Below, in pieces: positions 35,766 through 47,367 of a stretch of DNA of 64,000 bases. A program made the position numbers and the translations under genes. This DNA comes from Grifola frondosa (taxonomy: Eukaryota > Basidiomycota > Agaricomycetes > Polyporales > Grifolaceae), in NCBI GenBank assembly GCA_001683735.1, contig LUGG01000003.1:806001-870000 (forward strand). Direction: 5' to 3'. How positions within the stretch are numbered: the stretch's first letter is position 1; every line of letters begins with the position of its first letter. The notes under the pieces are model-generated. The model ran no database searches. It saw nothing but the letters and a program-made list of their open reading frames with translations, and had not been told where the DNA came from.

Positions 35766-36716
35766 TTACAACAATACTCCTGTCGCCAGCCCCCACCCTA
35801 TGTTGCACAAATATTTCAGCATTTTCCCGTGAAAGCCTGAATCGCTCAATTCAAAGTGAGCCATAGCCCAACAAACGCGACGACACAAATGATACTAACC
35901 AGCTATAAAAGGAACTAGAATCTTCCATGAGAGCGGAGAGGTATAGTCCCACATCCCCGCATATTCGAACCAAGAGGGATAGAAGCCAGATTTTCCCCAG
36001 TCGATCACGAACAGCGTCCCGTCGTCTGCTAATAATATGTTCCTCGGGAACAGGTCCATATGGGTGAAGACCAGGGGCCACGAGCTGTCGAAGCGGGGAG
36101 CATCAGGTGGGGCTTTATGCATCCGTTGACAAACATCGAGTTTGTGATTGAACCAAGCCGTCATATCGTCATACGATGCGAACGGCCCAGCGTCGTAGAT
36201 CGAGAAAGGAAATCCCTGGCACGCACTGCCATCGAGTGTTCCTGGGACCGATCTGCGCAGCCTGCGAAGCTGGGAAATGTAGCCGCGCAGCGTCCAGGCA
36301 ATGCGCAGCTTTCTCAGCGGTCCGAGTTCAGACCAGCACTTGTCCAAAGTTCGCCCTTCAATGTACTGCATGACCAGGCACGGCTCACGTCCCAAGACGA
36401 CTTCGTGTATTTCTGGGACGGGGATAGACGTCATTGTATGGATCATGAGCATGTTCAGGGCTTCTACGATGACTCCAGCTCCCGAAATATCGCATTTGAT
36501 GACGGTGTTGGGATCCAGACGCCACACCCGCCCTGGATCTGTAAGAGGATCAGTGGTGTCGGTAAACTTGACAATGGCCTCCGGATCGTAAGGAGGTTGC
36601 TCAAGTGGGACGACCTTTGCGTGATCGCTATAGCACTTGCAAACACATATTTGAGTAACTTGAAAGTAGGAGATGCACGGCAAAGGCCAAACGCACCTGA
36701 GGTTTATCTCCGTCAT
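35766..36716 (-). CDS. Aminoglycoside-phosphotransferase-like (APH) small-molecule kinase
   Basis: APH-superfamily proteins phosphorylate small molecules; substrates of the fungal ones are mostly unknown. The start at 36716 (MTEINLRCVWPLP) is the most upstream ATG close to the conserved part; the open frame extends further to 36947. Features in order: a Lys-containing segment (DPNTVIKCDISG), PVPEIHEVVLGREPCLVMQY with EGRTL (hinge), the catalytic loop FTHMDLFPRNILL (Asp and Asn present) and the metal-binding VIDWGKSGFYP, the DFG equivalent being IDW. A 60-bp intron leads to a short terminal exon that ends at 35766. Length and motifs fit a functional enzyme. Its terminal exon is duplicated at 33068-33123. 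Confidence 0.8.
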
Positions 36717-37391
36717 GTTCGAAAGGCAGATACGAGCTCTCCCGATTGCTAACATTGGGAAATGAACAGTATATCCATCTCCACAAGGGATGGGTCGGAG
36801 ATGCAATGGGGCGAAGGGGAGGGTCGAAAGACGGATACATCGCGCGCGAGTTGACTGGTGGTTGTGAAAGACCTGATTCATTGAAACGCGGGGACCACCA
36901 TGGGATCTCGACTGCATCAAAGTCGAAAGGCTCCCCGAGTCAATCATCGGGACAGTTCAAGCATTCAACAAATTTGCAAGGTGTATGATGGGGTGGAAGC
37001 GCAGCAACGAACATATGCAAATCGACCAAGACCCAATAAAGGACTGCAGCGTGCTGCTCGAGACGTCGAGCCATTACTGCCGGGACACAATTGATGCATC
37101 AAAAATTAATCATCAACACGTTTGGTCACGATATTGATGGTAGAGACGCAACCCTCCTAGGCGCCGGTGGGCGGATGACTCGATCACTTTTTCGTGTTAT
37201 GGACAAATTAGGAAATCCTGGTTGGACGCAAGTCTGCACCGCCCAGTGCCGCACCTGCGGTAGCTGTCCTTGACTCGCAAACACGAACCCCCATCCTCCA
37301 TCATTACGTGTACATGTATTTACTGTTTGCACACACTCTGCACCAGCGACTCCTTCACCTTCGTCATCCCAGAACTATTCGTATCCATCGC

Positions 37392-39609
37392 ATGTCTTCC
37401 TGCTCAAATTCAACAGCAGCGACTAACGCCTACCGCTACCTCCTTCCACATGAAGTCTTCCTCCAGCCATTTCCATCGCCACCCACAGAAATCGCTGACA
37501 GCTTCCCAGAACCCGACACAATCGCTACCAAGGATTCAACTTTTCGGTTCCGTGTGGCGTCTCAGGAGCAGGAAACTTTGTCCAAAGCAGTCCGCAATTT
37601 CTCTTACGATCTGCGATATTCATATCCGAGACGAGTCGTCTGGCCTGAAAGCTATGACTTCATACCATCAGAGTACGTCTGTGGAGATCTTCCGTATTTC
37701 ACGAAGCTGAAACTCCGTAGTGTCTTCGACTACTTTCAATATGTTTTACTTGATCCAACACTGAGCGTATTGCACCAGTTGCGCCGCTCCGACGGTGTCG
37801 AACCTATAGTATCCATTGTCAGTGTATCTGAAAAAAGCTGCGTATGAAATCCTTGATACTCGGACGAGCGACTTATCTTCAACACGACAGACTATGAAAT
37901 CGTCGAATTTCATTCAGATGATTTCGAGCTTTTGCTTGATGAGCCCGAAACTCCACTTGCCGTATTTATGGTATAATATTTGCACTTTTGTATTATGTGC
38001 TCACTCAGTATGTTGGCATGCAGAGACCAGGATCATTCTGTGGTGTAGGCTCCGAAGTGCCATCCTCTCATGGACTTTCAACGCTCCTTATTCAGGCATG
38101 GGACATCAGCCTGAACGCCCCTATCATCTGCACAGACTTGAAATCGCTCGCAATATTTCATCCACCGACATCTTCCGAAACAAGCATGCAAGATGTCGTC
38201 TACGAGCGCGTCGAACCAATGTCTGACCTCCGCACACTCAGCATCGTTTTCGGATCTTACATTTATCGAGCACTACCGAGATTTGTATACATAACCCTAC
38301 CGGAGCGTCCTGGATCGTTCAGACGTTTCCCAGATGGAGCTGTCATTGACCCCAAGATACCCATGAAATCTGACGAGGAGATCTTTTCTTCGTGTCATCG
38401 TCATGCTGATTTCGATCAATACATGCTATTCATGGACCGACGCCGTGCCCTACAATTTCTTCGATGGAAACAACACGTGGCCGACAACATCTCTCCTCTC
38501 ACCGATTACTCCGACGAAGTCCTATCAGGTGTCACAGACGGATTCATTCGATTCAATACAGAATTTATCCCGCTATATCCCTTTTACGAGCCTCCTCCTT
38601 CCACGATGGACTACTTGAACTCTGTACGCCGTCCGTGTCCTCTTGGACCCTTGAGAGAGGTCCTTCTCGATTCCCAGTCTTTCGCTTTGAAGATGGGATG
38701 GCTACTTATGCCAGGACCAGCAGAAGACGGTCGGACGAGAATGTGTCGCACGTACACATGCCAGCTGGTCTCGATAGATGGGCGTGATCTTGGCGATGAT
38801 GGACCAGTGTTGTGCTTAAAATTATACGATGATCGGTTTTATCCCCTTAGCACACCCGCTGACCGCATGGAATATGGTAACCTGCAGAATATGGTGTTCG
38901 GGACTGCGGAAGCCTACATCTGCAGAGAGATTGCGGTGTACAAAAAGCTGGCCTTTGTGCAAGGATCGATTATCCCCTACTTTTATGGCGTTCACCTGGT
39001 ATGTCACTCATCATTGACCTAGGTCGATGATACGCTGATTCACCGCTTGTATCAGTTCACGATGCGTGATGGCCTTCAAGTGTATGGCACACTGATGGAA
39101 TATGTCGATGCGTATCCATTGGACAGTGGTGTATGCTGGTCTTTCTCAGAGCATCAGAAGATTCAACTGGTAAGGAACCTCCATTCTTGCAGGACTTTTA
39201 TCCCTTTGAATATGTTTCGTAGGTTCAGAGTGCGCGTCATGCGGTACGCGTCCTCCAGTACGGCGACATCTCACAGCACGATTGGCATGCTGGACAGATT
39301 CTCGCGCATCATGCGCCGACGGCGTCAGACCCAGATCGCGTCCACTGTGTGCTCGTAGATTTCTCTGCTGCGACACAGAGCCTCTATCTAAGTGAGAACC
39401 ATAGAGACGATGACTTCGGGGACTGCACAGAGGCCTTGATCGAGGAGGGCACTGGACTGTTTGAGGACTTCGTGATGGAGCATATGGGTACCAGGGAAGT
39501 GTGGGACTTCTTCAAGCGGTTGTCTGGTGTCTGTCGATTTGCGCCTGAGCGCAAACTACCTGATCCGTTTGCCTTTGTTCACACTAGCCAAGCAGGGATC
39601 GCAGATTAG
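37392..39609 (+). CDS. Diverged protein-kinase-like protein, copy D (best-preserved)
   Basis: Exon 1 (37392 on) has NAYRYLLPHEVFLQPFPSPP, FRVASQEQETLSKAVRNFSY and FDYFQYVLLDPTLSVLHQLR. A small exon FHSDDFELLLDEPETPLAVF follows. The main exon runs from about 38008 to 38998 with the stretches DEEIFSSCHRHADFDQYMLF, CLKLYDDRFYPL and CREIAVYKKLAFVQGSIIPY. Two introns (near 38999-39056 and 39170-39222) lead to TMRDGLQVYGTLMEYVDAYP and GDISQHDWHAGQIL with CVLVDFSAATQS. The stop is at 39607-39609. All exons are open. The one weak point is the donor after exon 1, which reads GC (GCTGCG) where copies A and C have GT. The modified catalytic loop and DFS suggest a pseudokinase or a changed mechanism. Confidence 0.7.
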
Positions 39610-40025
39610 CGTGTTTACGAATGTCTTTAGGAAGCGGATACACACCGTAATGTGGCCAGACGACTTCCTCATGTACTGCTTGAATTTCAGATGAAGCAAA
39701 TGCAATATTTCTCCGCTCATATTGTATAACTCACCAATTCCGAAAATGTTTGTTTGCGTATGATTTTGAAACAGACTCTCACCTCTTGCCTGTGGGGTAC
39801 AGGCAGAAGCACCGTTATAATAATCTGGTTGTCCTAAGCGGACCGACTGCTCTTCGTGACTGTCCATTCGTACGCTGGCCGGGCATTGAGATGACTAGGC
39901 GGCGGCCGCGAGGGTAAGACAAAGACACCCACTATCAGTGTTTATGATAAGCCTGAAGCGGGCACCAGAAGTGGCTTCCTCCACACGAAGACTGACGGAG
40001 CTTCAGAAAGGGATGGCTCCCTGGG

Positions 40026-40422
40026 TACGGCACTCCAGCATTAAGTGCTTGAAATGGTATAAATGTTGTGCTGCGATTTCTGTTTATCCGGTAACAAGCC
40101 TGGCAGCTGCTAGCATCACATATACACATGGCTCAGAATAAGTCCAGAGCAATTGGATCCGGTATCGGATAATGTTCTATTAGGGTACGTAATCTGCATT
40201 CCATTTTTTCGTCTTTAAATGTATCTCACTGTAACTGCTTATGGACGCTTAATGAATTTCGGCCTTCTAGTCCTTTGGGTGTCCACATGGTGTCCACGTC
40301 TCGGTGCAGGTCTTGCCAATTTCGTCCATTAGACTGTATCCATCATCCGCTGAGCAAAACGGTGTCCCCGTTGTTCGAACTCAGGACCACAAATCAGGCT
40401 GTGTCTTGTGTCCGTTGGACTG
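40026..40422 (+). repeat. Dispersed 400-bp repeat, copy 2
   Basis: Same-orientation partner of 30536-30938, 9.5 kb away. It lies about 400 bp after the end of kinase-like copy D, whereas copy 1 lies 5' of kinase-like copy B. Confidence 0.85.
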
Positions 40423-41465
40423 CGAGGTAGGGTGATACGTGGTTGATCTAGAGACGCGGGCGCTACTCAAAACGCGCAGCATCGCAGCCTTTTACGCAAT
40501 ACTCACTTCAAGTCCCCCCGTGTTGATTTCCGGTACTTCAAAATCTCATAAGTCTCTGTCGCATGTGGAAGCCACAATTCGCAATAATATTAATAGTAAG
40601 TACTGTACCATTAGCAGTATTTATTTTCGGACTTATTAAGTACTGCACATTCGGTAATAGTAACCGTGAAAAGTCCTCCAGAATGTTTATGATTCAGCAA
40701 TGCATATTTTTGGACGTATCTCATGGATGCTAGCACCTTCCGTAAGGTAGTTCCCTTCTCACTGCGGAGTCGGAAAGCTGTATATGGTTTTCGAAGTCTC
40801 CGCCGCACGTACTGTTCGATGCTAAACTACAACCGTCTATATGTGCTCATTATGCAGAAGTCGGTGGAACTCCAACCTGGATCCTACTACGACATAGTGG
40901 TGCGTGGTGACCCTGCTTATCTCCACCCAGATAGCTGAAGGGCCTGGTTTATCATGCTTCCTTGATTGATACTGCTGAAATAGTGCGCCCAGTAGCTATT
41001 GTTCCATATCCGTATACATCAGTGACTCGTTCCTATTACCAGGGTGCTACGGTTTTGGACTGTCACTTCTCGTGTGCATAAGGGATCAGTTACGCTTGTC
41101 CAATCTATCGGATGATCTCCCATGTCCTTATTCTTCTGTCAAGACGTTATGGACTATCATGTCCAGTCTCAGTTGAATCTGTTGATTCATTCCGATTCCG
41201 ACAGATAAGTTATATATGGATGCGGGGGCTTTGGACACGAACATTACCTTGGCCGTGTGTTTCTGTGTACCATCGGCATTTGAAGAAATTGATCCATTCT
41301 TTACGCAGAAACAAAATTCCTATACACGTCGTCCATCGGAAAATTTAGGAGACGCCGATATACATAGATGGTACTGATCGCGGTCCCGAAGCATGTGTTG
41401 TTATAATAATAAATTATTTGACTTTACCGTACAAGAACATACTTACAACACTCCGACCAAGAATT
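40423..41465. other. AT-rich intergenic region
   Basis: No family recognised. A plus-strand frame at 40723-40938 (71 codons, basic N-terminus) is open but resembles nothing and is probably chance. Confidence 0.4.
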
Positions 41466-41469
41466 AAAG

Positions 41470-41745
41470 TGACAAAAAATAATGAGATTGTCTCAGCGTG
41501 CAGTGTCATAATTGCAGTACATGTCAATATATTGTATGTACTGTTGAAAGAGGTAAAATTATTGTATCTAATTCACCGAGGATTAAATGGAGACAAAATA
41601 ATGACATTGTCTCAGCGTGCAGTGTCATAATTGCAGTACATGTCAATATATTGTACGTACTGTTGAAAGAGGTAAAATTATTGTATCTAATTCACCGAGG
41701 ATTAAATGGAGACAAAATAATGACATTGTCTCAGTGTCATAATTG
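41470..41745. repeat. AT-rich tandem repeat, 119 bp unit, about 2.3 copies
   Basis: The unit marker GTCTCAGYGTG/GTCTCAGTGTC starts at 41490, 41609 and 41728. Units contain GACAAAATAATGACATTG and TACATGTCAATATATTGTA, itself near-palindromic. The two full units differ at very few positions. Confidence 0.92.
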
Positions 41746-41759
41746 GCATCAAGGGCGGG

Positions 41760-42720
41760 ATGTTTGGTTAAGAGATGCAGTCGCCTCCTCCTTCGGCGGA
41801 CTGCCTATTGGGAAGCGGCGGGGCCGAGAATGCGGCCGGCTTCGATGACCAGCTATCACCTATTCCGACGCCGATCACCTGTGGCGAGTTGACCATCCGG
41901 GGTGCAATAACGGAAGAGAAGCCGGTTCCAGCGGGTAAATTCGATGTCAATGTCGGCCAGCGATTGCCAGCATATGTAGAGGGTTGTGAAGACTTGTGGA
42001 AAGTTGACGTCGAGAAATCGTGTGGGGAATACTCCCGTGACGAATCTCGCATACCACCATCCCGACACCATCTCTTATACTGTCCCGAATCGCATCCCTG
42101 GAGATGTAATCACGCATTTGCGCACCGTACTAACTAGTCCCTCACGAAATGAGCTTGGTCTCCGTTGCCACGGTTCTCGTAGGCAGGATGCTCGTACTCC
42201 TGGGCATGCGCATCAGCACGGGGCATGTTAAGAGGAAAGATTGTGAAGATCAAAAATGTGTGAAGAGATCCGTAGGCTGGAGTTTCTGAGAAATTTGAAG
42301 GGTGCTTCTGCTCTTTTGCAACGACAAGGAGCCAAAAACGAGAACAATCGACAGCGACAAAAAAAGACAAGAACCTGGGTGCAGAGAGAGAAAAAAATAA
42401 GCAGAAAGAGCTATGCGGGAACGACGAGTAGACATACACATTATGGTACCCAGAGGTGGCCGCTACCAGGAATAATGTCGCGAACAGGTCAGGGATGACG
42501 TCGAACGAGTTGTACAAGTTGATCGTGAAGAGGTATTTGTGTGTCAGGCACGATGTACCGTCGTATTGGCACGAAATCGCCGTCCACGCCGGTCCCCTAG
42601 ACTGTCGAGCCAGGACGAACTCGTATGCCACTCATGTCCACCCGCGAACGCTACGCGGCGCCGATTGGACATGTCTTTCATATAATGTAGTATAACGACA
42701 GCTCATCGAATGAAGTATTA
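41760..42720. other. No gene recognised
   Basis: Several overlapping frames of 60-165 codons on both strands, none with family resemblance or a consistent splice pattern. The longest (minus, 42631-42134) is hydrophobic and Phe/Ser-rich from a low-complexity purine-rich plus strand and looks like chance. Confidence 0.4.
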
Positions 42721-42752
42721 TATTTCAGACACTAAGAAAATGATCTACTAAT

Positions 42753-43051
42753 TCACTATGATTGTGATTAGTAGGAAAAATGAGAAGAGAAGACGCACTT
42801 ACCATGCCAAAATAGCATGTCCGAGAGCCATTGTGGCTCGGCTTCCTGTATTCTTTTGGCTTCCTCCAGCAGCTTGGGCACCAAGTATCGGGCCATTGGT
42901 TGACCGAGCCTGTAGGGCGGCAAGGGAGCTGAACGGGAACGAGCCGGCCGTAGGAGCGACGCCAAAAAAAAGTGCCCCTGGGGTTGTCGCACTTCTGGAG
43001 CGTTCTGTCGACTCTCCCACACTTGTAGACACGATAATTATACCAGCACAT
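42753..43051 (-). CDS. Small Cys-rich protein, 83 aa, unknown
   Basis: Starts MCWYNYRVYKCGRVDRTLQK at 43051. An intron 42802-42756 (GTAAGT...CATAG) brings a stop immediately after the splice. Cysteines at positions 2, 11 and 21 and the later WCPSCWRK pair suggest a zinc-binding or disulfide fold. Fungal proteins of the type MC-x-Y...CG are common and unnamed. Weak evidence otherwise; it could be a chance frame. Confidence 0.35.
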
Positions 43052-43479
43052 TCTATTCTGTGGTCAGCAACATCACAATCAGCCAAATATTTGCTTACCT
43101 GGATAGGATGCGGTTGTGGTGTAAAGGTGCGGGAAATGTCGACGCGGCGCCTGTCGGACGCTCTGTGCGGGAAATTCTGAGTGTCTAATGAGCATCCTCA
43201 CATTAATGAATTTTTGCTTGTCGTGAACGTCAGAGGGTGCAAGACACGATCGGGTGCTGGAATATATGGAGGTGGTCAACGTCGCGGCGGATGCACCGCG
43301 CTGGAGCTACGCCCCGCGCCTCCTCAACCTTTGTACGTCGACCGCTGTCGCCTGTGCAGAAGGCCACTTATCCTGTCTCTTCCTTATTCTAGATATCTCG
43401 TACATGCGCGCACTGCAGGACGTCAGACTCATGACCAGCTACGAACACGACTCCTATTCGTCAACCGCAATATCCGCTT

Positions 43480-43940
43480 AAAACCGTTCTTTCATCTTCG
43501 AAATTGCATGATCTGTTGGCGGTGTGAGATTGGCGCGATGTGTGGGAGGAGTACGCGTGCACGTACCGGCATGACGATCGAATATTTCGAAATGGCTGAT
43601 CCTCTTGCGGGTAAAGAAGGGACGAGTCATCGAACGGTGGAACCTACGTTTCGCTCAGCAAAACGATATAAATGCAGAGGTGCAAATGACGCCGTACTTC
43701 CACATCTCGCCTGAACGCATCCAGCAACCGTCAACACTGAAAACCCAGACGACGAATAGCAGACATACCATCCGAGTTGAATACGCCTGTACCGAAGATC
43801 GCGTTCAAATTGTTCCGCAATATCTCACCTGCAAAACAATACGTTGAGCAGACGTTGACGACATATTCCAGCAGCAAGTGTATGCTAATATAACCTTTCT
43901 CGAAATTGGGATTGTTCATAGTGCGGTACATATTGTTGAA
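43480..43940 (-). pseudogene. Cytochrome P450 fragment (CYP5150/CYP63-like), heavily decayed
   Basis: Pieces in the expected order on the minus strand: NPNFEKG (near 43930), an intron, RNNLNAIFGTGVFNSDG (near 43830-43785), an intron of about 60 bp, GEMWK, then in another frame [20 protein letters not shown] (near 43640-43580) and ISKMKERF (near 43500). These form the part of fungal CYPs around helix C. Stops and shifts break it, and the heme-binding Cys region and N-terminal anchor are absent. Confidence 0.7.
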
Positions 43941-44439
43941 AGACATCAAATCATCTGCGCTGCACACTTCTTGCGTAAAGCAAGAACTACTCGAATTGAC
44001 CTTCATGCTCGGAATATTTCCTGAAAAGGCAATTCATAAACCTCAAATTTCGATCTGTTCGGAATTTGGATCGAACCTCGCCTGCCACAGCTTCAGTACA
44101 TCAATATTATCGCCTTCTACAGTTTCCACTGCACGAGCATCTCCACACCAACGAACTCGTAAAGCACGCTGGCTGGGGGAATGCTCGCAATTGTGCAGAG
44201 GTCAACACCGAACTCGGCGTATCCACAAGCACGAGGAGCCCCCGGGATGCACGCAAAGTAGGATAATGTCTCTAGGACGGGTGAAAGAACTTGGTTGTAA
44301 TGCAGGAGAGTCGAGGGTGCGGGCGGTGAGGCGGTGAGTGAGTGGCCATGTGCGAAAAGCCGGCAGTCGCATCTGTAGGGTAAGTGAAGGTCAGTTACTA
44401 AGCAAGAGCAAATCCAGGCGATGTATCAAACAATCCTAC

Positions 44440-44910
44440 AATGCCAAATTATTTATTCTACAATCGATGGCGATCATGTATGACGTCTGGCGTGGGTCCT
44501 GGTTGTTTGACACCATCACGGGGATCTCGAGCTTATCCAGACGCGCATCGAGGAGCGCGATGCAGGTGTAGCCATTGGCGGGGGGTCGATGAACGTCGAG
44601 GCACACCGGCCACTAGAGGCGCAGCGACAACGACGGGAGAGAAGAAAAAGTGCACACCTGGTATGCTTGATTGTCCACAACCATCTTCTCCGGTCCACTC
44701 GCTTGAAGACGTGAACCTTCCACACTCTGGTCACTCACACGCCTTACGTTCTTAGAGGCCCGCGCGGAGCCACACACGTCGTCCGACACTTCAGGTGGAA
44801 ATAGTAATTGGAGGAGCTCGCGAAGAGTTGTGTCCGGCGTACGATGCAGGTGCCTGCGGATGCAGCCATCCCTCCCGTCCGTCGCTTCACTCTCAGTTTG
44901 CAATCACAAA
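44440..44910 (-). other. Unrecognised coding-like stretch
   Basis: Pieces such as TPDTTLRELLQLLFPPE (near 44840), SGPEKMVVDNQAYQ (near 44690) and, after a possible intron, NGYTCIALLDARLDKLEIP (near 44560) read like exons of one gene on the minus strand. I cannot name it. Given its neighbours it may be another captured gene fragment. Confidence 0.3.
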
Positions 44911-45110
44911 TCTGCCCAGCATCTTCAGTTTATCACAGTTCACGTAAGGCGCCGGCAAAATCACAAACCTTCAACTCAACATCTTGTGTAACACGCTGCC
45001 TGCGCTTACGCAACGCGTACATGCCTATGAGTCGTCAGAAAAAGAGTTGCGCAATGTATGCACATCAATTACCTGCTTCTGTACAAATACCTCTCACCTC
45101 AGTCCTAGCT

Positions 45111-46083
45111 TGATTCATCGGCCACGTCGATGCTGGAAAAAGCACCATGGATGGTAACATCCTCTATCTCTCTGGCATGGTCGACAAGCGTACCATGGAA
45201 AAGTCCGAACGCGAGGCTAAAAGGCTGGCCGTGATTCCTGGTACCTCAGCTAGGGCTCGACTCCACACCTCAGGAGCGTGTGCAAAAGGGAAGACTGTTG
45301 ACGGCCGTGCCTACTTCGAAACAGACTCACGGCGGGACACAATCTTCCATGCCTGATCACAAGACATGCGTATCCATCCATGATCTCGGGCCCGCACAGG
45401 CAGATGTAGCGGTACTCGTCATCTCCGCGTGCAAGGGCGAGTTTGAGACGGGCTTCGAGAAGGACGGACAGACATGCGAGCACATCATGCTTGTCAAGAC
45501 TGGGGGGGGGGTGTCCAAGCTCATAGTTGTTGTTATAGGATGGACGAGTCGAGGTTCAGTGGGACAAGGCACGATACGACGAAATACACCATAAAATTGG
45601 CCGTTCGTTCGTGCTTCAACGTCAAGACGGACGTCACTTTCATTCCCGTGTCAGCGTACACTGGTGCCAATCTAAAGACTGCATATCCAAGGCCGCTTGT
45701 CCATGGTATAAGTAAGTATCCCCACATCACTGCTCTTGCCGTTTGGTGCTAATGCCCAGTGCAGCGACCCGTGGCTGCTAGAGTTCCTTGATAAGATGCC
45801 GATGGTGGACCGGGGGATACACGCTCCGCTGATGATGCCGGTTCCCGAAAAGTATAAGGACATGGGTACGATTGTCGTTGGCAAGATTGAATCGAGCACA
45901 TGCGCAAGGGCGACACCGTGCTGCTCATGCTGAACAGGGACATCGTCGAGGGGGTCGGATGTACAACAAGATAGAAGACGAAGTCACTTCTGCCTTCTGC
46001 GGTGACAATGTGCGGATCCGTATCCGCGGCATAGATGACGAGGACATCACCCCTGGTTTCGTCTTCACGAGCCCGAACAAGCA
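45111..46083 (+). pseudogene. SUP35: Translation release factor eRF3 (SUP35) GTPase fragment
   Basis: eRF3 is the translation-termination GTPase partnering eRF1. The fragment begins at the G1 loop ([20 protein letters not shown]) and continues with [121 protein letters not shown] and EDEVTSAFCGDNVRIRIRG. At least five frame changes occur, the G3 DxxG Gly is replaced by Asp, and the NKxD loop is gone. A typical intron (near 45712-45762) is still present, so it is not a retro-copy. Both the N-terminal prion-like part and the last about 100 residues are missing. Confidence 0.88.
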
Positions 46084-46152
46084 AAGGTTGATGACTCATT
46101 GTAAGGACATCTACCGGCAGCGTCTGCTCAGCCACGCGCGAATACAGCGGTC

Positions 46153-47300
46153 AGATGGACAAATATACCGAATGGATGCGTAGGATTGCTACACGAGCGT
46201 CAGGACCCGGGGGAGGAAACTCGATCTTTCGGTCAATAGGTCCCGGCCGAAGGAGGGCAGAGTCAAGGATACCTAGATGGCGCGTCAGTTCTGAACTGAT
46301 CTTGGAGAGGAAGGACAACATATACCTATCCGATTCGTAGCCATTATAACTTTGATCTTCGTCGGCTCGAAGCCATCTAGCTGATTCAGCAGTTCCGATA
46401 TAGTTCGCTGGACTTCGGAATCGCCACCGCCTGAGCCGCTCTCTCCCCTTGGACTCCGGACGGTCAATTTCGTCAATGAAGATGATACTAAGCGTGTGCC
46501 CTTTAGCTATCACGAATAGCTCTCTGACATCCGGCTTCCCTCGCCGATGTATTTTTGCACTTGCTCGGATTCCGACACCCGGATAAACTTGCAATGCGTA
46601 TGATGCGCGATAGCTTGGGCCAATAACGTCTTGCCTGTTCCCGGAAGGCCATACAGAAGTACACCTTTGGGTTGAGCGATACCCAGAGACTCGAAATCCT
46701 CGAGATGCTTCACAGGCAGCTCGATGACCTCGATTTCTTTGATTTGCTTGTCAAGACCTCCGACCATCTCGTACATGCTATCTAGGACCTTCTCCACCAT
46801 CATCAAAGAGACTAATGGATCAACCTTGTTCTGTAATATCTTGTGTATTGTGTATGAATCTGAGCGGACGGCGACGCGAAGGGATGGAGCAAGAGTGGAA
46901 ACGTCGATGTCGGGGTCGAAATCGATGACTGCAGCCAAAGTATTTATCTGTGCACCACATTCATTTTTGTAGGAGAACGTACTGTATTTCCCTTCAGGCT
47001 GCACTTTCACGAGGATCTTGTTCTTGCCCATCACTTTAATAACCTCTCCGACATAGCTACCCCTTCGTGAAGTAGTTGTAGCTCCTCTCGAAGTAACCAT
47101 ACTAAACATAGAATGGTAAGCAACTTATTTCAAACCCAAGTCAAACCAGAATCACCTCGTGCATTAAGCGCATTTCGTTCGGCCTCCAAACGGCGTAGGT
47201 TCTGAATTTTCGGGGTAATCTCGAGTTCAGCGGTTTCTATCTTCGCCTGATAGTAGGATTTAATGCTGCCAGAAGGTGTGGGTATGTGGACTGCAACAGG
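46153..47300 (-). pseudogene. RPT6: 26S proteasome ATPase RPT6 fragment
   Basis: RPT6 is one of the six AAA+ ATPases of the proteasome base. Present: the N-terminal coiled segment (IKSYYQAKIETAELEI and NLRRLEAERNALNAR, near 47250-47140), [40 protein letters not shown], a Walker A with one change (GLPGTGKT for GPPGTGKT), [46 protein letters not shown] and DSALLRPGPIDRKIEFPPPG up to ARVAILRIHS. It then stops at about 46155, so the C-terminal about 90 residues are lost. Several frame breaks lie between 46600 and 46280. It is tail-to-tail with the eRF3 fragment, both cut off near the same point (46083-46155). Confidence 0.88.
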
Positions 47301-47367
47301 CATGGCGATAATAAGTTGTATGTATGATCCAAGTTGCAAGTGAAGTCAAAGCGCAGATCAAGCCGGG

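Noticed and set aside
42134..42631. Minus-strand frame of 165 codons, hydrophobic
   Set aside because: Purine-rich plus strand gives a Phe/Ser-rich antisense frame; no domain, no matching exon neighbours.
45111..46083. eRF3 region considered as a functional gene or processed pseudogene
   Set aside because: Multiple frame breaks and loss of the NKxD loop exclude function; the retained intron excludes a processed copy.
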